Assembly (NCBI GenBank): GCA_049315325.1
Contig: JBMOKJ010000001.1
Coordinates: 248,001-312,000 of the forward strand
Length of the DNA stretch: 64,000 nt
Direction of reading: 5' to 3'
From: CAXXIC01 sp049315325
Lineage (GTDB): Bacteria; Bacteroidota; Bacteroidia; Bacteroidales; UBA7332
Every line of letters begins with the position of its first letter. The stretch's first letter is position 1. This document shows, in pieces, positions 8,978 through 17,606 of this stretch. The notes under the pieces were generated by a model that was given only the letters and a program-made list of their open reading frames with translations, ran no database searches and had not been told where the DNA came from. Made by a program: the position numbers and the translations under genes.

Positions 8978-9682
8978 ATGACAGCAGCCGATATAAAAGC
9001 AAAGCTATTAGCGAAAGAGAATAAAGAGAAAGCGTTCGAATTGCAACGGTTTTTCAAAACCGGCGAAGGAGAGTATGCCGAGGGAGATCTGTTTTTAGGC
9101 ATCACCGTTCCCGAACAGCGCAAAATCGTCAAAACCTGCCTCGACACTCCCATAAGTGAAATCGAGTTGTTGCTCAACGAAAAATATCACGAATGTCGGT
9201 TGACTGCTCTTTTGCTACTCGTAGCCGTCTTTCAAAAAACAAAAACAGAGGAGCAGAAAAAGGAGATTGTGGAACTCTACCTACGCAACACCAAATACAT
9301 CAACAACTGGGATTTGGTGGATAGTTCAGCACATTTCATTTTGGGTTCTTATCTTGCTAATCGCGACCGATCGATTCTCTACAAATTAGCCTCCAGTGAC
9401 CTACTTTGGGAACAACGCATAGCCATTATCGCCACTTTTCACTTCATTCGCAACGAAGATTTCGCAGACACGTTGCTCATTTCAGAGAAATTGCTCCACC
9501 ACAAGCACGACCTGATGCACAAAGCCGTTGGCTGGATGCTGCGCGAAGTGGGGAATCGCAACAAAGCTATTTTAGTCGAATTTTTGATGGAATATTCGAC
9601 AGAAATGCCACGAACGATGCTCCGCTACGCCATCGAGAAATTCGAAGAAGAAGAACGACACTATTTTTTGAAAAGGAAGTAA
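8978..9682 (+). CDS. DNA alkylation repair protein (AlkD-like HEAT-repeat)
   Basis: 234 residues, typical for the AlkD/AlkC-like family. The sequence is a string of amphipathic helix pairs (HEAT-like repeats). Family phrases include FLGITVPEQRKIVK near residue 40, NNWDLVDSSAHFILG near 110 and HKAVGWMLREVGNRN near 180. AlkD proteins excise N3- and N7-alkylated purines without base flipping; activity here is inferred. It converges with the ABC permease gene with no nucleotide between the two stop codons. Confidence 0.85.
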   Translation: MTAADIKAKLLAKENKEKAFELQRFFKTGEGEYAEGDLFLGITVPEQRKIVKTCLDTPISEIELLLNEKYHECRLTALLLLVAVFQKTKTEEQKKEIVELYLRNTKYINNWDLVDSSAHFILGSYLANRDRSILYKLASSDLLWEQRIAIIATFHFIRNEDFADTLLISEKLLHHKHDLMHKAVGWMLREVGNRNKAILVEFLMEYSTEMPRTMLRYAIEKFEEEERHYFLKRK

Positions 9683-10510
9683 TCAGGATTTGACAATCTT
9701 TTGCTTAACATTCGCTTTCCAAATCCAACCTAGACCGTAAAATGCGATTAGCAATAGAATAATAAATGCACCAGAAGGTACATTCAAAAAATAGGAGATA
9801 AAGAGTCCGCCAACACAGCCCAGCACTGCAATCAAAACAGAGATTATCATCATTTTGCGGAAATCGTGCGTAAACAAGTCAGCAGTAATCTGAGGAATTG
9901 TGACCAACGACATCAACAAAACAATGCCGACCAATCGAATAGAGAAAACGATAGTTGTGGCAACGAAAAACATCATCAAATATTCGATAAACTTCACAGG
10001 AAGTTTGAGCACACGGGCATATTCCACATCGAAAGCCACATAGAGTATCGCGCGATACATCAGCATAAAAACAAGAAAAAGAGAAATCACCAATGTTGCA
10101 AACAGCCAAATATCGGCAGTCGTGATGGTGAGAATATTTCCAAAAAGGAACTCGCCCATACCAAGAGTATAACCGGGTGTGAGGTAGAGAAATATAATTC
10201 CCAAAGCCATCCCCAAAGCCCATAGCACAGCAATAGCAGAGTCTTCGCGCAACTTGTGTTTGGTAGAAAGGTATTCTACGCCAAACCCTGACGCTATGGC
10301 AAAAACCCACGCAACAGCAATTGGATTCAATCCCATAAAAACACCCAATCCTATACCGCCAAACGAAGCGTGCGTAATTCCGCCACTGATAAAAACCAAG
10401 CGACGCACTACGATGTAAGTGCCCACCATTCCGCAAGCAATACTTACCAAAATACCTCCTAATAGTGCATTTTGGAAGAAAGTGTATTTCAAAAGATCAA
10501 TAATCTCCAT
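9683..10510 (-). CDS. ABC-3 family metal (Zn/Mn/Fe) ABC transporter permease
   Basis: 275 residues with about eight hydrophobic segments. YTFFQNALLGGILVSIACGMVGTYIV at the N-terminus (given here only as position 9-34), RRLVFISGGITHASFGG near 36 and the central FDVEYARVLKLP fit the ZnuB/MntB/TroC permease family. It should sit in the inner membrane and import a divalent metal with an ATPase and a binding protein. Neither partner is encoded nearby, which is unusual for this family. It is 35 nt downstream of the GT2 gene on the same strand and could be co-transcribed with it. Confidence 0.88.
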   Translation of the reverse strand: MEIIDLLKYTFFQNALLGGILVSIACGMVGTYIVVRRLVFISGGITHASFGGIGLGVFMGLNPIAVAWVFAIASGFGVEYLSTKHKLREDSAIAVLWALGMALGIIFLYLTPGYTLGMGEFLFGNILTITTADIWLFATLVISLFLVFMLMYRAILYVAFDVEYARVLKLPVKFIEYLMMFFVATTIVFSIRLVGIVLLMSLVTIPQITADLFTHDFRKMMIISVLIAVLGCVGGLFISYFLNVPSGAFIILLLIAFYGLGWIWKANVKQKIVKS

Positions 10511-10545
10511 GTGTATTTATGATTTTGAATTCTGAAAATAGTTCA

Positions 10546-11484
10546 TTATTTCACGAGAACATAGTTACGAAAACCACCAATGCGGGAGCCTTCGGGAAGA
10601 AATTTATTCTCAATGAAATTGATAATTCGATACTTCAACTTAAACTTCTTTCGCATATCGGTCGGTGCACCATCATAACGCAACAGATGATTCCAGTCCA
10701 TGGCTGCAAGTCGCTCGCTCATCACTTTCGGATGCGTGCGTTTAAACAACGGCATACAACTCATGTTCCCGTAATCAAAGTACTCTTCTTTCTGTGCTTC
10801 TGCATCATTGCCAGAATAGAAAGCATCTTGGGCAATGCTTTTTTTTACCATGCAACGCGGGTCTCTCGCCCACCCGTAGTGATACATATAAGCATCGAGC
10901 AACACGCACTTCAATTTGGTCGTTCCCTCCTTTTGGTAATAGTCTTTCTCGTCAAACTCAGGAATAATACGAAACGATTGCGCATCTCGCCACGAATGAA
11001 TGGTGCTTAGATTCCGAACAATTCGTATTTCACGCGGATAAGCAAAGTGGCGTGCATCGATGAAGTGTTTGTAATCGCCCCAAAAATGCAGGTATTTCAG
11101 CAAAAACCCTTCTACTCTACTGTCGTTCAAATAGTTAGAACATGCTTCGCGAATCACAGGAATGGCATCTTCATGGAGCACCTCATCTGCTTGAATATAA
11201 ACACACCAGTCACCTTTGCATTCACGTAAAGCCAAATCGGTCTCGCGGGCATAAATCATCCCATTTGTTTTATAGGTTGACGTATCCCAATTGCACTTCA
11301 CGATTCTCACTTTTGGAGAGTCAATTGAGCGAATTAATTGCTCAGTATCGTCTTCGCTATCGCCCACTCTCACCACAAATTCATCGACCAAATCCAAGAC
11401 CGACTGAATAGCTTCCACCACTGGAAACCCCAAATTGATGGCATTTTTTATAATCGTAAAACCACTGATCTTCATGGTAGTCAC
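10546..11484 (-). CDS. Family 2 glycosyltransferase
   Basis: 312 residues. The N-terminal GT-A fold shows KISGFTIIKNAI at the start, a VDEFVVRVGDSEDDT segment near 33 and the metal-binding YIQADEVLHED near 97. A second Met at residue 4 could be the true start. The protein probably adds a sugar to a cell-surface glycan such as the LPS core; donor and acceptor are unknown. The neighbouring gene one base upstream encodes a WaaP-like kinase, which supports a role in lipid A-core assembly. Confidence 0.85.
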   Translation of the reverse strand: MTTMKISGFTIIKNAINLGFPVVEAIQSVLDLVDEFVVRVGDSEDDTEQLIRSIDSPKVRIVKCNWDTSTYKTNGMIYARETDLALRECKGDWCVYIQADEVLHEDAIPVIREACSNYLNDSRVEGFLLKYLHFWGDYKHFIDARHFAYPREIRIVRNLSTIHSWRDAQSFRIIPEFDEKDYYQKEGTTKLKCVLLDAYMYHYGWARDPRCMVKKSIAQDAFYSGNDAEAQKEEYFDYGNMSCMPLFKRTHPKVMSERLAAMDWNHLLRYDGAPTDMRKKFKLKYRIINFIENKFLPEGSRIGGFRNYVLVK

Positions 11485-11485
11485 A

Positions 11486-12181
11486 TTAATCGTGTTGAAT
11501 ATATTTATCGATTATTCGTAAACATTTCTCTTCGTTGAATCCTCTAATACGAGCATATTCTCGAATCAAAAATTGAAAAGACTCTTCATGCATATAAAGC
11601 AATTTGAAATTTTCGACACCTGCCTTAAGTCCCACTTTTCCTATTTCCATGCGATTGACGTCGAGCAGGCAAAACTGGGTATTCTCTTCATCGTCCTGAA
11701 ACAAAATATTTCCACCCCCATAGTCGAGATGGCGAATTCCTGCTTCATGCATTTTTGCTGTAAATCGCGCGAAGTCCAACAAAATACGAGATCTTCCATC
11801 GATACCTCGACCTCTAAATTCATTGAAATTTCGCACAAACGGAGAAAAAATTGAAACATAATAGCTGTCAGTAATCAATCCATTGCCGAAATATTCTGAA
11901 AAGGCAATAGGAGTTGCTGCTCCAAAACCTTTATTAATCAGCAAATACGAATATTCGAATGATCGTCTTGCTTTACTTTTTCTAAAAAAGGAGTATGCTA
12001 TCCGATTAATAGGATGTGGCACCTTAAATTTCTTTACTACCACTTTTACACCATCGATTTCCATCAATCGAACTTCATTTCTGACTTTGTACAACACTTC
12101 ACCCCGATTACTAAATTCGCGAGGAAGATTATGTATGAATTTTGAAAGATGTAAATAATCAGGATGGATAACTAATTGCAT
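11486..12181 (-). CDS. Lipopolysaccharide kinase (WaaP/KdkA/InaA-like)
   Basis: 231 residues with the small kinase fold of the LPS sugar kinases. A VVVKKF lysine lies near residue 31, a SFEYS glutamate near 56, the catalytic loop HLDYGGGN near 149 and a LLDVNR metal-binding Asp near 172. Family members phosphorylate Kdo or heptose in the LPS core at the inner membrane. The stop codon is one base before the start region of the GT2, so the two are very likely one operon. A -7 element lies upstream at 12233-12240. Confidence 0.82.
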   Translation of the reverse strand: MQLVIHPDYLHLSKFIHNLPREFSNRGEVLYKVRNEVRLMEIDGVKVVVKKFKVPHPINRIAYSFFRKSKARRSFEYSYLLINKGFGAATPIAFSEYFGNGLITDSYYVSIFSPFVRNFNEFRGRGIDGRSRILLDFARFTAKMHEAGIRHLDYGGGNILFQDDEENTQFCLLDVNRMEIGKVGLKAGVENFKLLYMHEESFQFLIREYARIRGFNEEKCLRIIDKYIQHD

Positions 12182-12232
12182 TGCTTTTCTGTAGAATTTT
12201 CGACAAGTTGAGAAATATCTTTGTTTAGCTTA

Positions 12233-12240
12233 CAAAGATA
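12233..12240 (-). promoter_or_regulatory. -7 promoter element TATCTTTG
   Basis: Exact TAnnTTTG match on the minus strand, about 51 nt before the LPS kinase start. Confidence 0.45.
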
Positions 12241-12405
12241 GCTTGATTTACCCAAAAAGAAAATTATAGTGAATAATAAGGTTAGTCAGCAAATACCCTA
12301 CCTAAATTTGCAATAATTAACTATTTTAACAATTAAAACCGCTATTTAAAAGCAAGTTTTAGAACAATTATCATCTCAGAGAATGAGATTGACTTAAAAA
12401 TAGCC

Positions 12406-12413
12406 TATTTTTG
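12406..12413 (+). promoter_or_regulatory. -7 promoter element TATTTTTG
   Basis: Exact TAnnTTTG match, about 94 nt before the TTG start of the GT87 gene. No good -33 element is seen. Confidence 0.4.
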
Positions 12414-12507
12414 CATTAATTTAGACTACGCAAAAATCAGAAGGTTTAATTCAAATTTGAATTAAGAGCAATTTTTAAGATAACTATTCCAAAACACAAC
12501 ATACAAT

Positions 12508-13722
12508 TTGAAAACACTCCCAATTGCAAAACTAAAACAGAAAACCGAAGATTTGTTTAAAGCTCCATTTTTCACAAATCCTAAAACAATCCTCTTCCTT
12601 TGGATAGGTATATCAATTTTCCTAGGCATTTCAAAAACGCTTACAGGTAGATTACACAACAATTATCAAATTTACAAATACGTATTTTTCAACATACTAG
12701 ACCAATTCTCTCTTTTTACCTTTCAGCCATCTCTCTATGATGATTTGAACCATTACGGTCCAATTTTCGGATTTATTATTGCCCCGTTTGCTATTTTACC
12801 CGATATTGTGGGAGGCACTTTGTGGCTTGTTGCATTAGCTTTAGTGCTCTATTATTCGGTAAACGACTTGCAGTTAAAGCAATGGCAAAAAGTTGCCATA
12901 TTCTGGATTTCTACAAATTCGCTTATTATTGCGCACACAAATGTCCAATTCAACACGGCGACTGCTGCCTTAATTATTCTGTCATTTACATTAATTCGAA
13001 AGGAAAAAAATATTTGGGCTGCTTTCGTTATTATGCTTGGCACTTTTGTGAAATTGTATGGAATTGTAGGATTTGCATTTTTCTTTTTCTCAAAAAATAA
13101 AACTAAGCTGTTAATCTGGAGTTTAATCTGGTCGATTGTATTTTTCGTACTACCAATGCTGATTTCATCCCCAGATTACATCATCCACCAGTATAAAGAG
13201 TGGTTTGTGGAATTAGTAAATAAAAGTACCTCAAACGACTTATCATTTCAGCAAAATATCTCATTTCTGGGTATGGTCAGAAAGTCAATTGGAAATGCAG
13301 AAATGTCGAATGGACCAATGCTTCTGGGTGCTATTATTCTAATGGCAATTCCTTTTCTCCAAGTTAAAAAATTTAATACCGACTATTTTCAATTGCTTAC
13401 ATTAGCCTCAGTGCTCATATTCACAGTCTTATTTAGTACAGGTAGTGAACCAAATACATACATCATAGCTATCATAGGAGTAGCTATTTGGTTTGTCATT
13501 CAACCACGTCCATTGAGCAAGTTGAATATTTTCCTACTAATTTTTGCCATCGCAATTTCGAGTTTCTCACCTTCAGACCTATTTCCAAGAAGCATCTATA
13601 AACAGTTTATTCAGCCCTACGCTCTGCAGGCTCTGCCTTGCACTTTAATCTGGCTCAAAATAGTATATGAAATGACTTTTCTGAAATCCAATGAATATTT
13701 GCATAGTCCGCATAACTCTTGA
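12508..13722 (+). CDS. GT87 (DUF2029) integral-membrane glycosyltransferase
   Basis: 404 residues, almost entirely hydrophobic with about ten membrane spans. LYDDLNHYGPIFGFIIAPF near residue 76, FNTATAALIILSF near 151 and GTFVKLYGIVG near 176 match the GT87/DUF2029 polyprenol-phosphate-dependent glycosyltransferases, which include mycobacterial PimE. The frame opens with TTG at 12508; no ATG occurs until deep inside the conserved region, so TTG (or an upstream non-ATG codon) is the likely start. It probably transfers a sugar to a lipid-linked glycan on the outer face of the inner membrane. It is followed 51 nt later by a deacetylase gene on the same strand. Confidence 0.82.
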   Translation: MKTLPIAKLKQKTEDLFKAPFFTNPKTILFLWIGISIFLGISKTLTGRLHNNYQIYKYVFFNILDQFSLFTFQPSLYDDLNHYGPIFGFIIAPFAILPDIVGGTLWLVALALVLYYSVNDLQLKQWQKVAIFWISTNSLIIAHTNVQFNTATAALIILSFTLIRKEKNIWAAFVIMLGTFVKLYGIVGFAFFFFSKNKTKLLIWSLIWSIVFFVLPMLISSPDYIIHQYKEWFVELVNKSTSNDLSFQQNISFLGMVRKSIGNAEMSNGPMLLGAIILMAIPFLQVKKFNTDYFQLLTLASVLIFTVLFSTGSEPNTYIIAIIGVAIWFVIQPRPLSKLNIFLLIFAIAISSFSPSDLFPRSIYKQFIQPYALQALPCTLIWLKIVYEMTFLKSNEYLHSPHNS

Positions 13723-13773
13723 AAATTAACAAAGAATTTTCGCAAAAATTCCTATAAATAAAAACCATATAAG

Positions 13774-14547
13774 ATGATTTACCTCACATTCGATACAGAA
13801 GAATTTGATTGCCCACTTCCCTATTCACAAACGCTAAGTTTTGAAAAGCAAATGGAAATTTCCAGTCAGGGTACCACGAAGATTCTTGATTTATTATCGA
13901 AAAAAGGAGTGAGGGCAACATTCTTCTGTACTGCCATATTTGCCATAAGTGCTCCGCAATTAATTCATCGAATTGTAGCCGAAGGACACGAAGTTGCCTC
14001 CCACGGTTTTTATCACAACAAGTTTGAGATTGCCGATTTAAAGAAATCCAAAGAGATCTTGGAAGAGATTTCTGGTCAAGAGATACATGGATTCAGAATG
14101 GCAAATATGCGCTATGTGGATCTACAAGCCCTAGCTGATGCTGGTTACAAATACGATTCTTCGCTAAATCCAATTTACTTGCCTGGGCATTATAATAATT
14201 TATCAAAACCACGTAGAATTTTTCAACAAAATGGGCTTTACGAAATCCCGGCATCTGCTTCATCACTGTTTCGCACTCCACTTTTTTGGTTGTCGATGCA
14301 TAATCTACCTTTGTGGCTATACGCCAAAATGTGTTTGAAGACCGTGCAAAAAGATGGCTATCTGAATCTATACCTCCACCCTTGGGAATTTGTAGAGCTC
14401 GACTCTCCATCAATAGACTTGGCTTGGTATATCAAACGAAATTCGGGTCAGAAACTACTCAGCAGACTTGAGCTACTCATCGATAAATTTCAAAATACGG
14501 GATTAGAATTCGGAGTATTAAAGGATTGCCAAAAAATATTTTCATGA
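13774..14547 (+). CDS. Polysaccharide deacetylase (NodB-type)
   Basis: 257 residues without a signal peptide. It shows a catalytic acid motif TFDTEEFD at 4-11, the metal-binding SHGFYH at about 76-81 and a HGFRMANMRY arginine motif near 108, as in the CE4 subgroup with DUF3473-like ends. A late YLHPWEF supplies another His. These enzymes remove acetyl groups from N-acetyl sugars, often on lipid-linked precursors. Co-orientation with the GT87 gene suggests a shared glycan substrate. It converges with the GT4 gene after a 10-nt gap. Confidence 0.85.
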   Translation: MIYLTFDTEEFDCPLPYSQTLSFEKQMEISSQGTTKILDLLSKKGVRATFFCTAIFAISAPQLIHRIVAEGHEVASHGFYHNKFEIADLKKSKEILEEISGQEIHGFRMANMRYVDLQALADAGYKYDSSLNPIYLPGHYNNLSKPRRIFQQNGLYEIPASASSLFRTPLFWLSMHNLPLWLYAKMCLKTVQKDGYLNLYLHPWEFVELDSPSIDLAWYIKRNSGQKLLSRLELLIDKFQNTGLEFGVLKDCQKIFS

Positions 14548-14557
14548 TAAGTTAAAG

Positions 14558-15622
14558 CTAGACACCTAGTATTTCTCTATACAAATCTAAATAGGCTTTG
14601 ACATTCTTTTCATAAGAAAAACTCATCGCATATTCAATCTCATCTGTTTGTAGCTGTGGATTTGAATCAAAGTCTAATAAACCTTTATTGATGATATTTG
14701 CCATATATTCTGGTTCAAAATTTTCCCAGAAATAGGCGTATTTATCCCCAATTTCTTTTAGACTTGTCATATTAGAGGAGAAAACAGGCTTTCCACACTG
14801 CATGGCCTCGATTACAGGCAACCCGAAACCTTCGAATTTTGATGGAAAAAGGAATGCTCTACAATTTTGATATAACCAGTTTTTTTCTAAAGGAGAGATT
14901 GTCCCTGTTAATACAACATTGTTAATATTCTCATCATTAATTCTTTTTCTTATTGAATCGGCATAATCACTTTTATCTTCTCCAGAAATATAAAGCGTGT
15001 ACTCATTCAATATCTTCATTGTATCAAGAAGGGTATGAAAATTCTTCTTTTCAACAATCTGTCCTATTGTAAAGAAGAACGGACACTCTTCACTTACAAA
15101 ATCAGGGCGGTTTGATTCTTCACCATTTAAAAGTTGTACCCCATTGTGAATCACTCTCAACTCTTTTCCTTTAAGATCAAGATGTTGTCTAATTTCGGAA
15201 GCTGTAAATTCTGATATTGTAGTAATAAAACAAGCCCTATCAACTCTTTTTTGAACCTTTCGAAGGTAGTTTTTAGCTTTTTCAGGACGTTTTTCGTAAA
15301 GAAAATTTAAATCGTGAATTGTCAACAACATTGGCTTTTTTTTGCTAAAAGGAACTATTCCAGACAATTGAGACGTAGAGTGCCACAAATCAAAATTTCT
15401 GATTAATAATGGGAGATATTTATGAATCAAATACGCTTTAATATAACCAACATTATCGCCAAATTCTCCAATAAAAGCCGATGGTAAGAGAAGATTCATC
15501 TTTAACTCAGGGAGGCTGAATCTTCCGATTTCAATTCCCGAATTATATGCAACTTGCCCCAAACCACAATTTAAGACTTTGAGTTTCGTTAAATCAACCA
15601 ATATTTGTTTTTGTTTCATCAA
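14558..15622 (-). CDS. Family 4 glycosyltransferase (last gene of the inositol/Galf run)
   Basis: 354 residues, GT-B fold. LLTIHDLNFLY near residue 100, TIGQIVEKKNFHTLL near 193 and the donor-site motif PSKFEGFGLPVIEA near 274 (the EX7E pattern) place it in GT4. Soluble or peripheral inner-membrane enzyme. It begins 3 nt after the stop of the previous GT4. Sugar and acceptor unknown; the context suggests extension of a Galf- or inositol-containing glycolipid. Confidence 0.88.
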   Translation of the reverse strand: MMKQKQILVDLTKLKVLNCGLGQVAYNSGIEIGRFSLPELKMNLLLPSAFIGEFGDNVGYIKAYLIHKYLPLLIRNFDLWHSTSQLSGIVPFSKKKPMLLTIHDLNFLYEKRPEKAKNYLRKVQKRVDRACFITTISEFTASEIRQHLDLKGKELRVIHNGVQLLNGEESNRPDFVSEECPFFFTIGQIVEKKNFHTLLDTMKILNEYTLYISGEDKSDYADSIRKRINDENINNVVLTGTISPLEKNWLYQNCRAFLFPSKFEGFGLPVIEAMQCGKPVFSSNMTSLKEIGDKYAYFWENFEPEYMANIINKGLLDFDSNPQLQTDEIEYAMSFSYEKNVKAYLDLYREILGV

Positions 15623-15625
15623 AAA

Positions 15626-16801
15626 TTACGATAATTTCATAAACAACTCTTCCCATTTACGGCCAATAAGACTAATATTGTATTGTCTAACCCTTTCGAT
15701 ATTTTTCGCCACAATTTGTCGTCTTAAATCATCATCTCTCATCAAATTCCCTAATTTTGCGGCATATTCATCCAGATTAAACGCAGAAACCAGAATTCCA
15801 TTTTGATTGTCTAAAGATAAAATATCTTCGACTCCCGCGCAACAATTGAATGCAATTGGAACTACTGCGTTTGCTTGAGCCTCGACTAACACCAAAGGCC
15901 ATCCTTCGTATGTTGAAGTTAAACAAAGAATAGATGCATTACGATAAAACTCGTTGATTTTGCTAGTAAACCCACAAAAAATCAGGTGATCTAGCTCCAG
16001 CTTTTTGGCATATTTCTGCAAAGAATTCAACTCAGGACCTTCACCCACAATCAACAATTCCCAATCAGGAAAATCAATATGCAATTTTGACCAAATATCA
16101 AGCAGCCTATCAACTCGTTTTTGAGCATACAAGAGCCTTCCTACATACAAAATTTGCTTCTTCTTTTCGAAAGCCTCAGGGTTTGCAACCTGATCTGTTG
16201 GATTCGTTAAAGCTGTAATTTTAGAATTTTCAAAATCTACTCCAACAATACGTGCTATATCTTTGCCATAAGAGTCGCATAAAACGACGTAAGAGTCGAC
16301 AATATCATATGTATTTTTATAGTACAGAATAATCTTCTTTTTGTATGAATCGGAGAACTTGTACTTCCACCTTCGTATTAAATTCCACTCAATAAACCTT
16401 CCAAACGATTTACGAGCATTATTCTCGCCAGCTGCCAATTTAAATATCATTTCCCATAAGGGAACATTATGCAGTTGATAAATGATTTTGCAATCAGTTT
16501 GAGTTTTAATTTGGCTCAAACAACTCAATTGGAAATCCGGAACAACAAAGAAATCTAATGCAAGTTCTTTTATCTTTGCAAGCAAGAATTGACTATTATT
16601 AGTCGAACTCAGATTCGTATCAGGCAATTTTACAAAATTAATTTGGCTATGTACCTGCCCAAGTTTTGAGTCGAAAAGTTCCGCAACAAAAATACTTACA
16701 CTGTAGCCACGATCTATAAGATATCGACTAATATCAGTCGTCACTTTCTCTCCTCCGCCATAGGGATATTTGATGTGAATAAAACCAACATTCTTTTTCA
16801 T
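15626..16801 (-). CDS. Family 4 glycosyltransferase
   Basis: 391 residues from the ATG at 16801. The open frame extends ten codons further to a TTG at 16831, but homology-like sequence begins only with MKKNVGFIHIKYPYGGG, so the ATG is preferred. The glycine-rich KYPYGGGEKV near the start and the STYEGWPLVLVEA motif near residue 298 are GT4 hallmarks. ILYVGRLLYAQKRVDRLL near 220 is the donor-binding strand. Fourth-to-last step gene in a tightly packed minus-strand run; role inferred as glycolipid or polysaccharide assembly. Confidence 0.87.
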   Translation of the reverse strand: MKKNVGFIHIKYPYGGGEKVTTDISRYLIDRGYSVSIFVAELFDSKLGQVHSQINFVKLPDTNLSSTNNSQFLLAKIKELALDFFVVPDFQLSCLSQIKTQTDCKIIYQLHNVPLWEMIFKLAAGENNARKSFGRFIEWNLIRRWKYKFSDSYKKKIILYYKNTYDIVDSYVVLCDSYGKDIARIVGVDFENSKITALTNPTDQVANPEAFEKKKQILYVGRLLYAQKRVDRLLDIWSKLHIDFPDWELLIVGEGPELNSLQKYAKKLELDHLIFCGFTSKINEFYRNASILCLTSTYEGWPLVLVEAQANAVVPIAFNCCAGVEDILSLDNQNGILVSAFNLDEYAAKLGNLMRDDDLRRQIVAKNIERVRQYNISLIGRKWEELFMKLS

Positions 16802-16832
16802 CAATACATCGTGTGTTGTATGTGTTGTCAAA

Positions 16833-17606
16833 TTATTTAAACTCTGCTGTTAAATAGCTCTTAACTCGTAAATTATTGTGGTAAATATACAAATTCAGGA
16901 GTCTTTCTCCCAAAAAACCGGCAAATCGCTTTTGATATACTTCATCCGGCACTTCCACTCGTTCAAAAATTTTATCAAGAATATCGAACATCCAACTCAA
17001 ATAACTATCCCAAATCTTCCACGAAGCAATCATCATATTGAAAGTATAAAACGTGTTACGCTCAAAAACTGACAAACTATCTTTGTAATCGGGATATTTT
17101 TCTACTACAACCTCTTTCAGAATATTCCAATGTAAAAGTAAATGTTCTTCGCAATAATGTTGCTCAATGGACTTGTGAGGACGATCCTTTTTGTTTAGCC
17201 GTAAGGGTAATGGCACGATAATATCAACTTTCGATAAATCTTTCTCAATTTTTTTTCTTAGTTTTCTTGAAAACACCGAATCAAGCTTTGCTTGATCTTG
17301 AGAAAAATGATACGTTTTTCGTTTCCCCAATTTTGTCCAAACAGTTTGTGGAAGCAAGTAACGTCGATAGTGCATCAATCCCCAAAAGTCGCACGTCGTA
17401 CGATCAGCATTTTTCCAAATCCAATATGCAACCGTTAATTCACAGTAGATTGGATTTAGTTTCGAAATATTGTCGCCTGTGTCGTCGCCTTGAATTGCCA
17501 AATCAGTCTTTGACAATGCTTTACCAGCGTGGATGGGCACTACCCATTTCACTTTTGGAGCAATATAAGGCTTATGAAAAGCCGAAAATAGAATTATTTT
17601 TGACAT
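16833..17606 (-). CDS. DUF4422 glycosyltransferase-like protein
   Basis: 257 residues. LFSAFHKPYI at the start, ELTVAYWIWKN near 77 and WGLMHYRRYL near 95 are the conserved signature of DUF4422, found in capsule and LPS gene clusters and thought to be a GT-A-like glycosyltransferase. Its start overlaps the end of glf by 13 nt, indicating translational coupling. Activity unproven; in many clusters the family sits beside glf, which fits a galactofuranosyl or related transferase role. Confidence 0.85.
   Translation of the reverse strand: MSKIILFSAFHKPYIAPKVKWVVPIHAGKALSKTDLAIQGDDTGDNISKLNPIYCELTVAYWIWKNADRTTCDFWGLMHYRRYLLPQTVWTKLGKRKTYHFSQDQAKLDSVFSRKLRKKIEKDLSKVDIIVPLPLRLNKKDRPHKSIEQHYCEEHLLLHWNILKEVVVEKYPDYKDSLSVFERNTFYTFNMMIASWKIWDSYLSWMFDILDKIFERVEVPDEVYQKRFAGFLGERLLNLYIYHNNLRVKSYLTAEFK

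Larger units (their letters stand above)
12182..12507. other. 326-nt AT-rich intergenic region between divergent glycan genes
   Basis: No coding potential is supported. It holds a -7 element for each divergent gene (minus strand 12233-12240, plus strand 12406-12413). Otherwise it is AT-rich sequence without clear repeats. Confidence 0.6.
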
